In this document: positions 33,718-44,711 of the stretch, in pieces
How the letters are laid out: each line of letters opens with the position of its first letter
How positions within the stretch are numbered: position 1 is the stretch's first letter
Assembly (NCBI RefSeq): GCF_905163445.1
Contig: NC_053201.1
Location: 14,332,001 to 14,396,000, forward strand
Direction of reading: 5' to 3'
From: Pararge aegeria
Taxonomy: Eukaryota; Arthropoda; Insecta; Lepidoptera; Nymphalidae
Length of the DNA stretch: 64,000 bases
Program-made: the position numbers and the translations under genes
Notes under the pieces: model-generated
What the model saw: only the letters and a program-made list of their open reading frames with translations
Databases searched by the model: none
Told to the model about the DNA's origin: nothing

Positions 33718-34180
33718 AGTCAAAGTCAAAGTCAAAGTCAAAAATATCTTTATTCAAGTAGGCCCATAGGTGGCACTTTTGATGCGTACATAAGAATTAC
33801 ACGGTAGTGAGATGATGGCGATTCCAAACGCGTCCTATTCTAAGAAGCCCACAACAAACTTAGCCGGTTGTTTTTTTTTGTTATCACCATCTCACAATGT
33901 CATTTTAAATTATTAGAAGAGCAACCTGGTTAGAGCAATAATTTACACCCAAGCTTTTTTATCGATTACGTAGTCCTTTATACTATAATAGGACTGTTCT
34001 ATAAGCTTACGTTTAATACAAACTTTGAACTTTTTTAAGAGACATCTCCAAGATGTCAATTGATAGTTTATTGTAGAATTGTATGCAATTTCCTTCAAAC
34101 GAATGGTTGCTCTGTGAAGTGTTGCTCTGTTTATATGCCATGGTTTTCCACTTACCATCGAGTAGGCCATTCACTTGGTC
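33718..34180 (-). mobile_element. J1 LINE 3' part including the RT C-terminus
   Basis: Tail (GTCAAA)n at 33,718, then TTCAAGTAGGCCCATAGGTG. At 33,943-34,170 the minus strand encodes INRATLHRATIRLKEIAYNS and LIEQSYYSIKDYVIDKKAW, the end of a Jockey-type RT ORF. It is closely similar to 51,803-52,190, so both are relatively recent. Confidence 0.82.
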
Positions 34181-35291
34181 CGCCAAATATAACTATAAAA
34201 AAAAGAAACAAAAAAGATCAATCAGACACACTTCAGCATTTATAATATTCGCATGAAAGTATGAATAGGCGAATTCTATTCTAGAAACGACACCAATAGT
34301 TTAAAATCATTGAACATGAAGTTCTAAGCTGTAAGAAAATGTTCTCTAAGCGACTGCGGCAATAAAATAGAAATGGAAACCATGTTCGTAATGGCAGACC
34401 GTGTTCCAGAAACGTCACATACAATTCCATGAATATTTTACGCCTTTTTGGGTAACGACCACGATCCGGCATGCGACTACTTAACGACACTGCCCGTGAT
34501 AGCACCGACTATCACTTGAATCTGCAGACTCATAATATTAATGTTTAATTTTTTTTACCTAATGTAACAGTAATCTTATAAAGTGGGTAAATAATTAAAC
34601 TTTCGATAACTATGAATTCATATTGGCCATATATTTTATTAAATTGATTAGGATTTTTACAACTACGCTTATAATTATTATTTAATTAATAAATAGTTTC
34701 CAAGAAACAATTAAAATTATATTTGATCAACAACCAATTTTCGTCAAATTGAGTTTGTGGGTATTTTGATATAAACACGGGTGCATTTTCGATATATTTC
34801 AGTCGTACATGGACTCGAACGATGCAAGGATACCTCACGGTGTCTTAGTCGTTTATCACTATGTTAAGGATGCCTAGTGTGAGATTTCCTACCTACGCAT
34901 AGTTATTCAATTACTTTAGAGTTAACTACGATTTGAATAGAATCTTAAGAGCGCCATCTAGCTAAATATTTTACATACGGGTATTTTATAGTCCACGAAA
35001 ATATGCGGCTGCCCTGGAACCATCGCGAACGATTTAGTCGGCAACAGGACAATAGCTCGTTTAAAGCATATAAAAAGACAGGAAATCTATTACGTACCTC
35101 TTTTTTAGCCTCTATTTATTTAAGTTTTGATAGATTTGCAATGAAAGTAAGGGTGCATCGTATAGGCCATTAGCGTTTAATCACCATTCGCGATTCAGTA
35201 TTCAATCTCAATGATTTTGAAATTTGAAATCTTCTACTCGAATGGTAGCTGTAACATTACTTACTTATAATAATACTTATTTAACCATTTC
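34181..35291. other. No gene recognised outside Rep-H
   Basis: Unassigned sequence on both sides of the inverted Rep-H copy. Confidence 0.35.
34556..34866 (-). mobile_element. Rep-H, inverted copy
   Basis: TGTAACAGTAATCTTATAAA through TTTATTAAATTGATTAGGAT to GGTGTCTTAGTCGTTTATCA is the reverse complement of 33,353-33,643 with many substitutions and small indels. Confidence 0.7.
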
Positions 35292-35580
35292 TGTCTAGTT
35301 GTTAGCATGTTCAACTAGGGATCACGAGGTGCTGGATTCGAATCCTGGGCCAACAATTCTTAGGAATTGTGTCTATAACTGTTATTTTTTTCTTATTTCG
35401 ATCCTGGCGTTAGGATACTGGCGAGTAAATCCCCGTGCCTCGAACAGCACGTTGCGCTATCGGTCCCAGTAAATATCACTAACTTGCGATTATAATATTT
35501 AACGCCTACCAAGCCCCATGGCCAAAACCGTCTTTCATATGAGAGAGGAGGCCTAAAAGGGGGGCGTTAATAGGTACAAC
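35292..35580 (+). mobile_element. SINE-D
   Basis: GTCTAGTTGTTAGCATGTTC, GGTGCTGGATTCGAATCCTG, GCACGTTGCGCTATCGGTCC, CTTTCATATGAGAGAGGAGG. Confidence 0.75.
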
Positions 35581-36059
35581 CCTTGCTGGATATTATTAAA
35601 ATGGTCTCTGACGAACACACACTAGTTGCGGGATCGTAGCAATGAATTTAATCGTGCGGTATAAAACCATCCGCGGCGAACAAATAATGTTTAAAAAATG
35701 GTTAAAAGCAATGAATAAGTTTCTATAGCTATAGAGTAACACAAAAACTTTTCAATACACTTTTTTCCTTCAAATCATATTTCATAATGTCGTTTATGTA
35801 AATAAAAAAATATTAGTCACGATTTATCGTATTGACGGAATTAGATCGTTAAATTTAACAATGTTATACGAATGAATGTTGTAATATTATATATATTTTT
35901 GATTATTGTACTAAAAAAAAAATATCCGCCTAGTTTTTAGTGTAGAAAGGCTTAATTTTCCGCTGGTGGCAGCGGTTTAGACCAGCGGTCCTCCAATATT
36001 TTCGGTATTATTCCAATATTTTAATCCCATTTGAAAACCCAGCGACATCAAAATTAATT
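35581..36059. other. No gene recognised
   Basis: AT-rich, nothing assigned. Confidence 0.35.
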
Positions 36060-36725
36060 TATTGCGTTTAGGCTTCATATATACAATGAAAACGTCGAGT
36101 CTGTCTGTTTGTAGTAACTTTACTATCGGTTCAGGAGACAGATTCCAGCAACAAGAAGCCGGCAAGACACTCAACGGTTTTTCTTTTTCAACATTATGAT
36201 TTAAAATCAAGAAGTTTTTACTTTTAATTAATTAGAATGTGACCTCCATTGTTATTTAATATTGAAAATTGTTAAAATGATTATCGACAAATTTTCGCAC
36301 TCCATTCTTGGCGAAATATGATTCATAAAAATTGACATCTATGTAAAAATGTTGCATGTACCAGCAAAGTTGATTGATTGATTAATAACCAAAAATGCAA
36401 CGGTTGTTGTTGTTCTCCTTCACTGTTAAAGCAAGTTTTATTTAACTACTTAGAACACACATAGGACTGCTTAGAACAAAATAGTACATGTCGGAGATCG
36501 AACTCGTTTCCCTCGAAAGAGATGCCAAAGTCTTAACCACAAAACTATCCCTGCTTCCTTAAGAATTACCTTCCTTAAATTGCCTTTACAAACAGAATTT
36601 AAAAGCATACATATAAGTACCCACTCAATTTCACAAATGATTTCCGTACCTTTCGCAGCCTATAATAATACGCTATGTCACGAGTTTATGACCGTTTCTA
36701 GTAAGCCGATTTAATAAAGACATGC
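36060..36725 (-). mobile_element. J2 LINE fragment split by later insertions
   Basis: 36,060-36,205 is the J2 3' UTR (GTCTGTCTGTTTGTAGTAAC, AGAAGCCGGCAAGACACTCA). 36,618-36,725 resumes with the minus-strand coding part, NRLTRNGHKL- and RKVRKSF-like. Between them is about 410 bp that includes a SINE-C (36,415-36,560). Confidence 0.65.
36415..36560 (-). mobile_element. SINE-C head half within a J2 LINE
   Basis: CCTTCACTGTTAAAGCAAGT, GATCGAACTCGTTTCCCTCG, GTCTTAACCACAAAACTATC. Confidence 0.62.
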
Positions 36726-37095
36726 CTGATTCTCATTCTAAAAGTCACGCTAGTTACAAATAAGGGATTCGTAGTTCATCGGGCCATCAGTTACATATTA
36801 CAATATTTAAATACATTTCTGTACAGGAAATAATAAATCTCCAAAGAAATTATCCTACAAAGGGACATTAAGTAAATTTTACGATTCAATAAAACAGTTT
36901 TGTTAAACAAATCGTAACATTAAATTGTTAACTGCTAAGCCAACAATATGGTAATTATTCTAAATCAAATTAACTGTTAACTGATTCACACTTAGTTCAA
37001 TCATTAATCCTGGAAACCGCCTACGGTTAGCTGCGAAAGGAGGTTATACATCGCCTTTTATTTAGGGGTGTGCCTTTTCTTGTAATAAGAAGTTT

Positions 37096-37180
37096 CTTAA
37101 AGTCAAAACATCTTTATTCAAGGAAGAGGTTCCTTAGATGTCACTTTTGATGCATTATGTACATTACATAAAAGTAAAAT
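37096..37180 (-). mobile_element. J1 LINE tail fragment
   Basis: AAAGTCAAAACATCTTTATT, then CACTTTTGATGCATTATGTA. Confidence 0.6.
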
Positions 37181-37284
37181 TTTAAATTTTAAAAACCCCT
37201 TGACATAAATCTGGTTCTTAAAACTAAGAAATTTTCAATAAGTAACACGGAACCAATTTTATAACTTTAAAATGCATATCATAA

Positions 37285-37372
37285 TTTTCGGAACCGACAG
37301 GATTTGAACTTGCGACTTTCTGGCAATCTTTGTCTGAGCGCTTTTGACCACTAAGCAACGGGTCTCCAAAGG
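37285..37372 (-). mobile_element. tRNA-derived SINE head, unassigned
   Basis: ACCGACAGGATTTGAACTTG and TTTTGACCACTAAGCAACGG resemble the B and A boxes of a tRNA-derived head. Mutated and embedded in repeats, so not a tRNA gene. Confidence 0.45.
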
Positions 37373-38139
37373 GAGAGCCGTAGCTTAGTGCTCAAAAAGC
37401 ATTTTAAATTTATAAAATTGATATTTCCTACAAGTGTAGGTAAAATCAATATTAAAAAAATTTAAAATTACTTGGTACCAAATTTTTAAACCATAGGACA
37501 TATAGGTGGTCAGATCCCCCATCAACTATTAAAGAGTTGATGATCTTCAAACGGCCGATCAAGATATCGAGGTTACCTTACCCTATACTTTAAGATCATT
37601 GAAGTAACACTGTACCATATTTCGAATCGGACAGATCCCCTCATCAACTAGAAACTGGTCGATCATCTTAGTTATAAATATCAGCGACAATTTAGAAATA
37701 TTTTTAACAACAGTTAGAAATATTTGATTTTACTTTCTTCTAATTTGTGACAGCCCTATGTGCAGTCTATGGTCATCGTCTGTTATCTATGGAAGGCGCA
37801 CTGACAGAACAGCGATCGTTCGGAAACAGAACCTGCCCCGCGTTAACAAGATCAGATACCAGCGACGCGCTGCCTGACTGACTACTGACTGCTGACTGAC
37901 TGCCGAGATTGTACACAGCTACCTGAATGGAAACACCCATTGATGGGAGATTTATTTGTGACTAGTGATTGCTCGCGTCTTTTCCCGCGTGTGTTATAAA
38001 TTCAATCTACATACCAAGTGACAGATTTTTCTCAACTGCTAACTACGTTTTTTTAGCTCTTAGGCGTCAATCAAATGCACAAATAATAAACTCCGTAAGT
38101 TTCGTGTGTACAAATCTAGCATCAAGTATTTTTATAGAT
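37373..38139. other. No gene recognised
   Basis: Contains the two hairpin units and a GACT-rich stretch near 37,870 (CTGACTGACTACTGACTGCT). Region 37,780-37,990 is less AT-rich and not repeat-like, so it may be older unique DNA. Confidence 0.3.
37510..37675 (+). repeat. Two tandem imperfect hairpin units
   Basis: CAGATCCCCCATCAACTATT (37,511) and CAGATCCCCTCATCAACTAG (37,633) start similar stems that close with GTTGATGATC and GTCGATCATC. Confidence 0.5.
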
Positions 38140-38305
38140 ATACAAAGACGTCCCGCTAAGCGATTTAGTGTTCCGGTGCGATGTACCGGAAACTAATTAG
38201 GGCTATAACTATATGATAAGATACTCCCTTACAGGTTAGCCCGCTACCATCTTTACTTTCCACCAGGTCAAGGGCTAACTTGTAGTGGTATAAAAAAATA
38301 TATAA
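38140..38305 (+). mobile_element. SINE-A 3' half
   Basis: GACGTCCCGCTAAGCGATTT, AGTGTTCCGGTGCGATG, GGTTAGCCCGCTACCATCTT, GCTAACTTGTAGTGG with an A-rich end. Confidence 0.72.
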
Positions 38306-38596
38306 AAATTTACGGACTTCCGAACTATAACATTGCTGCTTTCATCCTTTAGGGCTGAAAACTTAGAAGTTACTCATATTGCCTTTCTAAAGAAATGGTT
38401 TGTGTAAGGCAACAAGATGTTTTATATCCGACAGGTAGTTCCAGAGGTTAGCGCGTTGTAATAAAAAAAAAAAGATGTAAAAGGGAAAATCCTATTCTGA
38501 TGTAAAAGATTACATAAAATATTAAATAAATTCATTATCATTATGGTTTTAAATAACGTTAGGGGAGGGTAGATGGCAACAAGACCGCAAAACCTT

Positions 38597-38805
38597 ACTA
38601 ATATTATAAATGTGAAAGTGTGTTTGTCTGTTTGTCCTTCTTTCACGCACTAAGCAACTACAAACATGGTTTTTGGCATAGATTTACTTGAAAGGGCGAA
38701 GAGTAAAATAGGCTACTTTTTATCTCAGGAAAACAATAGGTTTCACGGGATTTTAAAACATACATAATAAACGCGGTCGAAGAACGCGGGAAACAGCTAG
38801 TATAA
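38597..38805 (+). mobile_element. HEL, short subtype
   Basis: CTTACTAATATTATAAATGT, TTTCACGCACTAAGCAACTA, GAACGCGGGAAACAGCTAGT. Confidence 0.78.
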
Positions 38806-39111
38806 CAATAAAGTGATCGTTTAACGTCTCTTGCCATGTCCGAGCTAACAATATGGACAGTTACAATTTTGCAAGTGATGAATGTTATACTTACGTGCTA
38901 AAATTAGCACATTATTTATATATCTTATTACTTACACAAGTAGTATGCAAAAATAAATTTGAAAGAGGAGTATTAAGTAAAAATATATAAAGTCTCTGAA
39001 AGACTAAAAAACATCTTTTTTTATTGCACAGCCAAAAAAAAAACAGTTTTCAATATTCGGACTTAATGCCGAAGCAATTTCTACAACCTTCGGACTTTCT
39101 ATAAATATCAT

Positions 39112-39432
39112 GTTTTCTTTTATTCCACTACAAGTTAGCCCTTGACTGTAATCTCACCTGGTTAGTGATGATCCAGTTTAACATAGTAGCGGGCTAATCT
39201 GCGAGGGAGTATGGTAGTCATACCCCTAATAGGTTTCTACGCGACATAGCCCGTCCCGGAACACTAAATCGCTTAGTCTTTGTCGGTAGGGTGGTAACTA
39301 GCCACGGCCAAAGCCTCCCACCAGACCAGACCAGAGATAATTCAGAAATTACAAATTCCCAAATTGCCCCACTGGGAATAGAACCCGGGACTTCTACTTA
39401 AATTCACAGCGCTCACCATGGCGCCAAGGAGG
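39112..39432 (-). mobile_element. SINE-A, near full length
   Basis: TTCCACTACAAGTTAGCCCT, CTAAATCGCTTAGTCTTTGT, GAATAGAACCCGGGACTTCT and CGCTCACCATGGCGCCAAGG: all parts from tail to tRNA-like head. Confidence 0.8.
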
Positions 39433-39469
39433 TCAAATATGTCTAATAATTAACAATTATTATATAATA

Positions 39470-39748
39470 AAAAAGCTTGGGTGTGAATTGCTCTAGCTTC
39501 ATAGCTTAATATAAATTTACTAGAAGATGGTGATAACAAAAAAATAAATTTACCCGTCTTTTGTTGTGGGCTCTTCTTAGACCAGGGCGCGTTTGGAACC
39601 CTCGTAGCTTTAGATTTAAGTTGGCTAACGAAGTTATCACCATCCCGTTACAATTATGTAAACAAATATGTATGAACGCTTCATAAGTGCCTGTGATAGG
39701 CCTACATGAATAAAGAAATTTTGAATTTGAATTTGAATTTTAATGTGT
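39470..39748 (+). mobile_element. J1 LINE 3' end
   Basis: AAAAAGCTTGGGTGTGAATT, GACCAGGGCGCGTTTGGAAC, GTGCCTGTGATAGGCCTACA and a repeated GAATTTGAATTT tail. Confidence 0.8.
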
Positions 39749-40074
39749 AAAATTCAATTCTCTCTTTGTTTTTAAGTTAGTGAGGCAAACAAAAAAAATA
39801 AACCGAATCGGTATTTACTTAAGTAGAATTTCCGTCGATACAGTACACATTGTGCATATATATATTAATAAATAAATAAAAAAGATTAATGTCTCCTCTC
39901 TAGGTTAAAGTCATATCTTACGAATAACTTTGAACCAGTTTCCGTTATTGAAATTGACTGTTACATAGTACAGATATTAAACTCTACAACAATTAAAATA
40001 ATGTGGTTTTTAACAGTTGAACACTTAAAGGATACGTTTCTGACATTTGGTCATCAATCTCCTAAAGATACTGC

Positions 40075-40262
40075 GGTGTCGGAGCATTAGTCGTAGTTAA
40101 ATTGCACCGTACAGATTTTCCTGTTTTTCAAATCGAAAATCAGAATTCTTTATTCATTTAGGCCCATCACAGGCACCTATAAAGCATTCATACATATATA
40201 TGTTACTGTGATTGTGTAATGTGTATATAATGGAATTCCGCAAAGTAACGCCTGCTTCTAAA
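40075..40262 (-). mobile_element. Rep-F fragments around a J1 tail
   Basis: CACCGTACAGATTTTCCTGT at 40,106 and TTCCGCAAAGTAACGCCTGC at 40,234 are Rep-F pieces. The J1 (-) 3' end (TTCATTTAGGCCCATCACAG) lies between. Confidence 0.5.
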
Positions 40263-40854
40263 AGGTAAATAGTATGTTAAAAATAAAATTCATCCACTCA
40301 CGCATTCATCACAGAACGCAGACGCGTACGCAAACAATCACTCAAACACACACACACACACACTCACTCGCACAAGCGCGGGTCATCCGGGCACAGTTAT
40401 ATCACTTACTTAAAAGGATGTCCCAATAACAGATCAATGTTATGTAAAACCTTATTATGGATAAAAATAGTTTTCATCAAATCTCCGTAAATAAACGAGC
40501 GATCGAATAATTATTTAGTGAATGCAAGAAGCCAATATTTATATTAAGCGACTAATCTTTACGACTGTGGACGTCTACAATAAAATAAAAAGCTATATAT
40601 CCACCTACCGTTCAATACCTACATCATTTCAATATGGATGCACTTGTCAATTTTGCTTTATAGACGTTTGATTTGCATTAAAAATCGATAACTAAAGACT
40701 TGGCACCAAGTTATTGGTGCAACTGGTTTATACGGGCTTATGCAATTGTTGTCATTGGAACAAATTATCACTTTATCTCCAGAGGCAATGAATTAAACAG
40801 CGAGCGGCCAGATACAGGGTGCTTGTAATCTTAATATACAGGAGTTTCATAAAC
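40263..40854. other. No gene recognised
   Basis: (AC)n tract, then unassigned AT-rich sequence. Confidence 0.35.
40335..40372. repeat. (AC)n microsatellite
   Basis: AC dinucleotides followed by ACTCACTCGCAC. Confidence 0.9.
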
Positions 40855-41035
40855 GAGGACTGCCTCGTTGGTCTGGTGGTGAAAATGTTCGTCTGCACCT
40901 CACGAGGTCCTGAGTTCTATTCCCTGGTCGGGTTGAATAGTATTGGGTTATTGGTGGGCTTAGAAGGTAACTTAAGTATATCGACAAACCCGGCTACGTT
41001 TGTTGGCTCGCTTTTAGGCCAGAGCTCGTGATGAA
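40855..41035 (+). mobile_element. SINE-D-like head
   Basis: GCCTCGTTGGTCTGGTGGTG, CGAGGTCCTGAGTTCTATTC, CCTGGTCGGG. The body is hard to align. Confidence 0.55.
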
Positions 41036-41091
41036 CACTTCTAGCTAACAACTGTAGTTATCAAAATTGTATCATCACTAAAGTAAAAAAT

Positions 41092-41172
41092 ACAGCTTAT
41101 GTTTATTTAAATTTTTAACTCCAAATTTAAATAAACATAAGCTGTTTTTTTAAACAAACAGCTTATGTTTAT
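41092..41172. repeat. 23-bp perfect inverted repeat plus a third partial copy
   Basis: Arms 41,092-41,114 and 41,123-41,145, loop TTAACTCC. The first 15 bases of the left arm, ACAGCTTATGTTTAT, recur at 41,158-41,172. Confidence 0.9.
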
Positions 41173-41204
41173 GTACGCAGGAGAGTTCGAGAAGATAATA
41201 TTGT

Positions 41205-41388
41205 TTGCTTCATTCCCAATTAGCCTTTGACTGCAATCTCACGTTATAGTAAGTAAGGTTGTCTAAGACGGCAGTTGTATTAAACCCATACCTTGACTAG
41301 GTTTCTACGCGGCTTCGTACCGGAACACTGAATCGCTTGGCGCCACTTCGCATTGTAATGTGCCATGGCGCTAAGCGATTCAGCGTGA
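41205..41388 (-). mobile_element. SINE-A ending in a fold-back
   Basis: Body CCTTTGACTGCAATCTCACG to CACTGAATCGCTTGGCGCCA, then 20 bases later the last 18 bases recur inverted (arms 41,328-41,345 and 41,366-41,383, 17 of 18 complementary). Confidence 0.7.
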
Positions 41389-41679
41389 TACTACATACAT
41401 GAATAAATACAAATAATAATCATTTATATTTGTTTCATCTATAGATAAAAAAGTTGAAGTGACATTCTCTGTGATTTCCAATTGACTGCACTTTATAATA
41501 CTTATAATGATTATTTGAGTTATAGCACTAAGTACATATAGAATAATCTCCAACATTAATTTTGGTCTTCGTCTGTCTGTTTTTTTGTGTGCTTCTATAT
41601 TATTTACTTATGAACGATGCTACGTAGAAACCAATTAGAGGCGCCAGGTTATATTACTGCTATAAAAAGTTGATACACT

Positions 41680-42025
41680 TACTGCTATAAAAAGCGAAAG
41701 TGCGTCTGTTTGTTTGTCCTTTCTTTACGCCCTTATTAAGCACACAATCAACTTGATTTTTGGCAGAGTTAGTTGAAAGGACCGACGGTACCATAGGCTT
41801 ATTTTGATACAAGGAAAACAAACGGTTTCCACGGGATTTGCATAAAAACAGTTATAAACGCGGGTAACAGCTAGTGATATTATAAATGCAATAGTATTTG
41901 TTCGTTTAGCACGAGCTAACTATGCGCGCAATCTACTTTATTTTCGGCATCCATTTAGTTGAATGGACGGAGAGTAACCCTGGCTACTGTAAGTCTGGGA
42001 AAACCATCAAATTCCCAAGGGTGTT
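41680..42025 (+). mobile_element. Two HEL copies head to tail
   Basis: First 41,680-41,874, ending AACGCGGGTAACAGCTAGTG. The second starts at once with ATATTATAAATGCAATAG and is 3'-truncated near 42,025 at a SINE-A. Confidence 0.68.
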
Positions 42026-42029
42026 TATT

Positions 42030-42342
42030 TTTTAAATTCCTCTAAAAGTTAGCTCTTGCCTGCAATCTCACCTCGATAATGCAGTTAACCCTCTACCATC
42101 TTAGTTAGCGGGTTAACCTGTTAGGGAGTGTGGTTTGGTTTCTACGCCACCGGAACACTAAGTTAGGACGCTAGGACGTATTTGTCGGTAGGGTGGTAAC
42201 TAGCCACAGCCAAAGCCTCCCACCTGACCAGACCAGAGAAAATTTAGAAATTATAAAAGCCTAAATTAAAAATCAAACCTGGGCCCTCCTATTTAAATAG
42301 ACAGCGCTCACCGTTGCGGTGCCTTGCCAGGGAGGTCGTCAA
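42030..42342 (-). mobile_element. SINE-A
   Basis: AGTTAGCTCTTGCCTGCAAT, TCGGTAGGGTGGTAACTAGC, CCTGACCAGACCAGAGAAAA, GACAGCGCTCACCGTTGCGG. Nearly complete. Confidence 0.78.
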
Positions 42343-42764
42343 AACAGGATCACAGGAACCTTCGTACTTTGTTACCAGCTAATAAATAAAACTACTGCGC
42401 TGCGGCTCCCATTGCTATCTGCGACCAACCTGACTTGCAATCGATAAAAAACTTATTCTTTCGTGACCAGCGTCTTCTATTAATAGGCAGCCTATAAATA
42501 GTCCACTTATCAAATTATTGATACGAAGTCTGCCGTCCAGGCGGTTACGTGACAGCGCGGTTAGTCAGTTGGCAATTGGCCGTAACTATTTCTGTTGGAT
42601 TACACTAAACATAGCTCAATGGACGTCACGTGGGCTAGGAAAGTGGAGTGGCGATCTTGTTTTGTTCATGATTTCTCCGCTCACTTTAGGCACGAATGCC
42701 CCATCGTGCGTGGTTTTTCAGGCAGATATTCGGGTCACCATTATCCTCTTTTATCTCCTCTATT

Positions 42765-43285
42765 TCCTATTTATTCCACTTCGCAGGTAAGTGATGATAC
42801 AGTCCAAGATGGAATTGGGCTAACCTGTGTTATATGGCAGTAACATTAAACCCGATATAATTGTTTTACGCGTCATCATACCGGAACACGAAATCCTTGG
42901 GCGACACGTTTTTGTCACCGTAGTGGTAACCAGCAACCACACCAGCACGGCTAGCATGGGCAGAAGACAATTATGTCCCCGGGAAAAGGATAAAAATCTA
43001 TCTTCTCTTACAGCTTTATCAAATCTCAGAGCGCTGGCACACAAGTAGAAATAATATCCAAATAATAAATGTGTAATAATAAACGAGGATAAACTTCTCC
43101 TGTTCTATGTGTTTGAGCAGATGGACATGTTAGTTATATGCCTTGTCAGGGGTTTAATCGGGGGATATATTGTTTTTGTCTCCTGTCTATGCTAGCCCTG
43201 CTGAGAGAATTCAGCCCTGCCGGGAATCGCATCCGGGACCTCAAACACCTCCAACAAGCTCACTACCGCGCCAGGAAGGTCAGCA
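42765..43285 (-). mobile_element. SINE-A in two pieces
   Basis: 42,765-42,945 holds the tail and body (TTTATTCCACTTCGCAGGTA, CATCATACCGGAACACGAAA). The head recurs at 43,190-43,285 (GCCGGGAATCGCATCCGGGA, CCTCAAACACC). The 245 bases between are not recognised. Confidence 0.55.
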
Positions 43286-43335
43286 GAGGAGTCGGAGTCG
43301 TTCTCTGCGTAAATTTTGGCACTTTAGGTTCAAAC

Positions 43336-43361
43336 AACCGGTACATTAATATGTACCGGTT
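43336..43361. repeat. 11-bp perfect inverted repeat
   Basis: AACCGGTACAT, loop TAAT, ATGTACCGGTT. Confidence 0.88.
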
Positions 43362-43384
43362 ATTCTATCTTACTATCTTACTAG

Positions 43385-43556
43385 TACAGCTTTTGTGACA
43401 GCTCTGCCGGTAGAGTTCTGCTTCCGTGCTTATTTCTGCTTCTGTTCCAGTCTGTTGGGCGTGGTTGGTTGGTAATCACATACTCATTAGACTCAACTCC
43501 TACGCCCCAGGACACAAGGCGGCATTTTGCAAGACGTGCACTTTGCATGTACTGCA
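43385..43556 (+). mobile_element. Rep-E (+)
   Basis: CAGCTTTTGTGACAGCTCTG, TGTTGGGCGTGGTTGGTTGG, GACACAAGGCGGCATTTTGC. Its end folds back on itself (43,534-43,566). Confidence 0.72.
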
Positions 43557-43566
43557 AAGTGCACGT
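43534..43566. repeat. 14-bp perfect inverted repeat at the Rep-E end
   Basis: ACGTGCACTTTGCA at 43,534-43,547, loop TGTAC, and its complement at 43,553-43,566. Confidence 0.88.
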
Positions 43567-43683
43567 AGCCCTGTTTAATGACAATAGTTTTTCACTGACC
43601 ACGTCTTTGACTGTCCGGGGTAAACCTTTCTATGTTCATTTTCATGACCGGTACAATGGTTGGTACAACGTAGGTTAGAAACT

Positions 43684-43803
43684 ACAAGCCTTTGACCGCA
43701 TGCAGTCTATGATTGTAATAGGCTAACCTGTTAGGGTTACATCGTACCGGAACGTTAAATCGCTTAGCGGCATGTCTTTGTCAGTAGGTGAGGTGGTAAT
43801 TAG
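43684..43803 (-). mobile_element. SINE-A fragment
   Basis: CATGCAGTCTATGATTGTAA, ACATCGTACCGGAACGTTAA, ATCGCTTAGCGGCATGTCTT. Confidence 0.65.
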
Positions 43804-44365
43804 GCATTATAATATAATTATGTATATGAATTAAGCGATATCTTTTAGTATTTTCAACTATTCGTATATAGATATCTTCAAAGCCCCAGCTTTGTAAAAC
43901 ACGTTCAAATTTCGTTCAATTGCCGTCCATAGATATCACAGAATTGATAGAGCTAGACTTGAATTTAGACAATTATAACGGGTTTGATGTCGCCGCCATT
44001 TTGTAGTGATGGACGTTAAATGGTATGACATGGTGTTACCCGGCAGTGCGCCAGTAATTGAGGGTCCAATCAAGACCTTACATCATCTCTGGCGATCCTT
44101 GATTGTGGTATCTTGATTGATAGACGCTTTGACTTTCTTTTCTTTCCTTTTGTGCGGTGACACCGCATCGGAAAACTTAGTGTTTATAGACCCCACAAAG
44201 GGGAAAGAAGACACCAAAATAATCGCAGGTAACCGCTGCATTTAACTTAACATAATCAAGATATGCGGAAAGTATGCTCAGGAACTATTAACATTCCTAT
44301 CCACATTTTTCATATCGAACCGCGAGGCTTCATAAATAATTTCGTAGCAGTAGAAGAGCTTATTG
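43804..44365. other. No gene recognised
   Basis: Unassigned; contains short palindrome TGCGGTGACACCGCA near 44,154. Confidence 0.35.
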
Positions 44366-44425
44366 TATTAGTAGTATTAGTAGTAGAAGTAGTAGTAGTA
44401 GTAGTAGAGCTTGTTGTAGTAGTCA
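44366..44425. repeat. (GTA)n microsatellite
   Basis: Imperfect GTA/TTA triplets, continued at 44,712-44,735 on the other side of the RTE-A insertion. Confidence 0.85.
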
Positions 44426-44711
44426 TCACTTCAACCTTGAAGTCCACTGCTGGACATAGGTCTTTTGTAGAGAGTTCCAAAATCCACGGTCCTGGGCCGT
44501 TTGTATCCAGCGGCTGCCAGCGACTCGCTTGATGTCGTCTGTCCACCTCGTTGGGGGCATACCAACACTGCATACAACGTTTACCTGTGTGGGGTCGCCA
44601 TTCCAACACCTTGGAACCCCAACGTCCATCGGTTCTCCGAGCTATGTGCCCGAGCATTTCCACTTCAGCTTTGCAACTCGCTGAGCTATGTCGGTAACTC
44701 TGGTTCTTCTT
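44424..44711 (-). mobile_element. RTE-A 3' fragment with a 14-bp target duplication
   Basis: The minus strand encodes TRWTDDIKRVAGSRW and ends in the usual CAGTGGACTT-like 3' end. CTTGTTGTAGTAGT flanks it at 44,410-44,423 and 44,712-44,725. The target is a GTA microsatellite, now split on both sides. The match is interrupted by small indels relative to RTE-A. Confidence 0.85.

Noticed and set aside
33718..33742. GTCAAA repeats as a CRISPR or satellite array
   Set aside because: They are the short tandem tail of the J1 LINE, seen again at 4556, 22,501 and 51,803.
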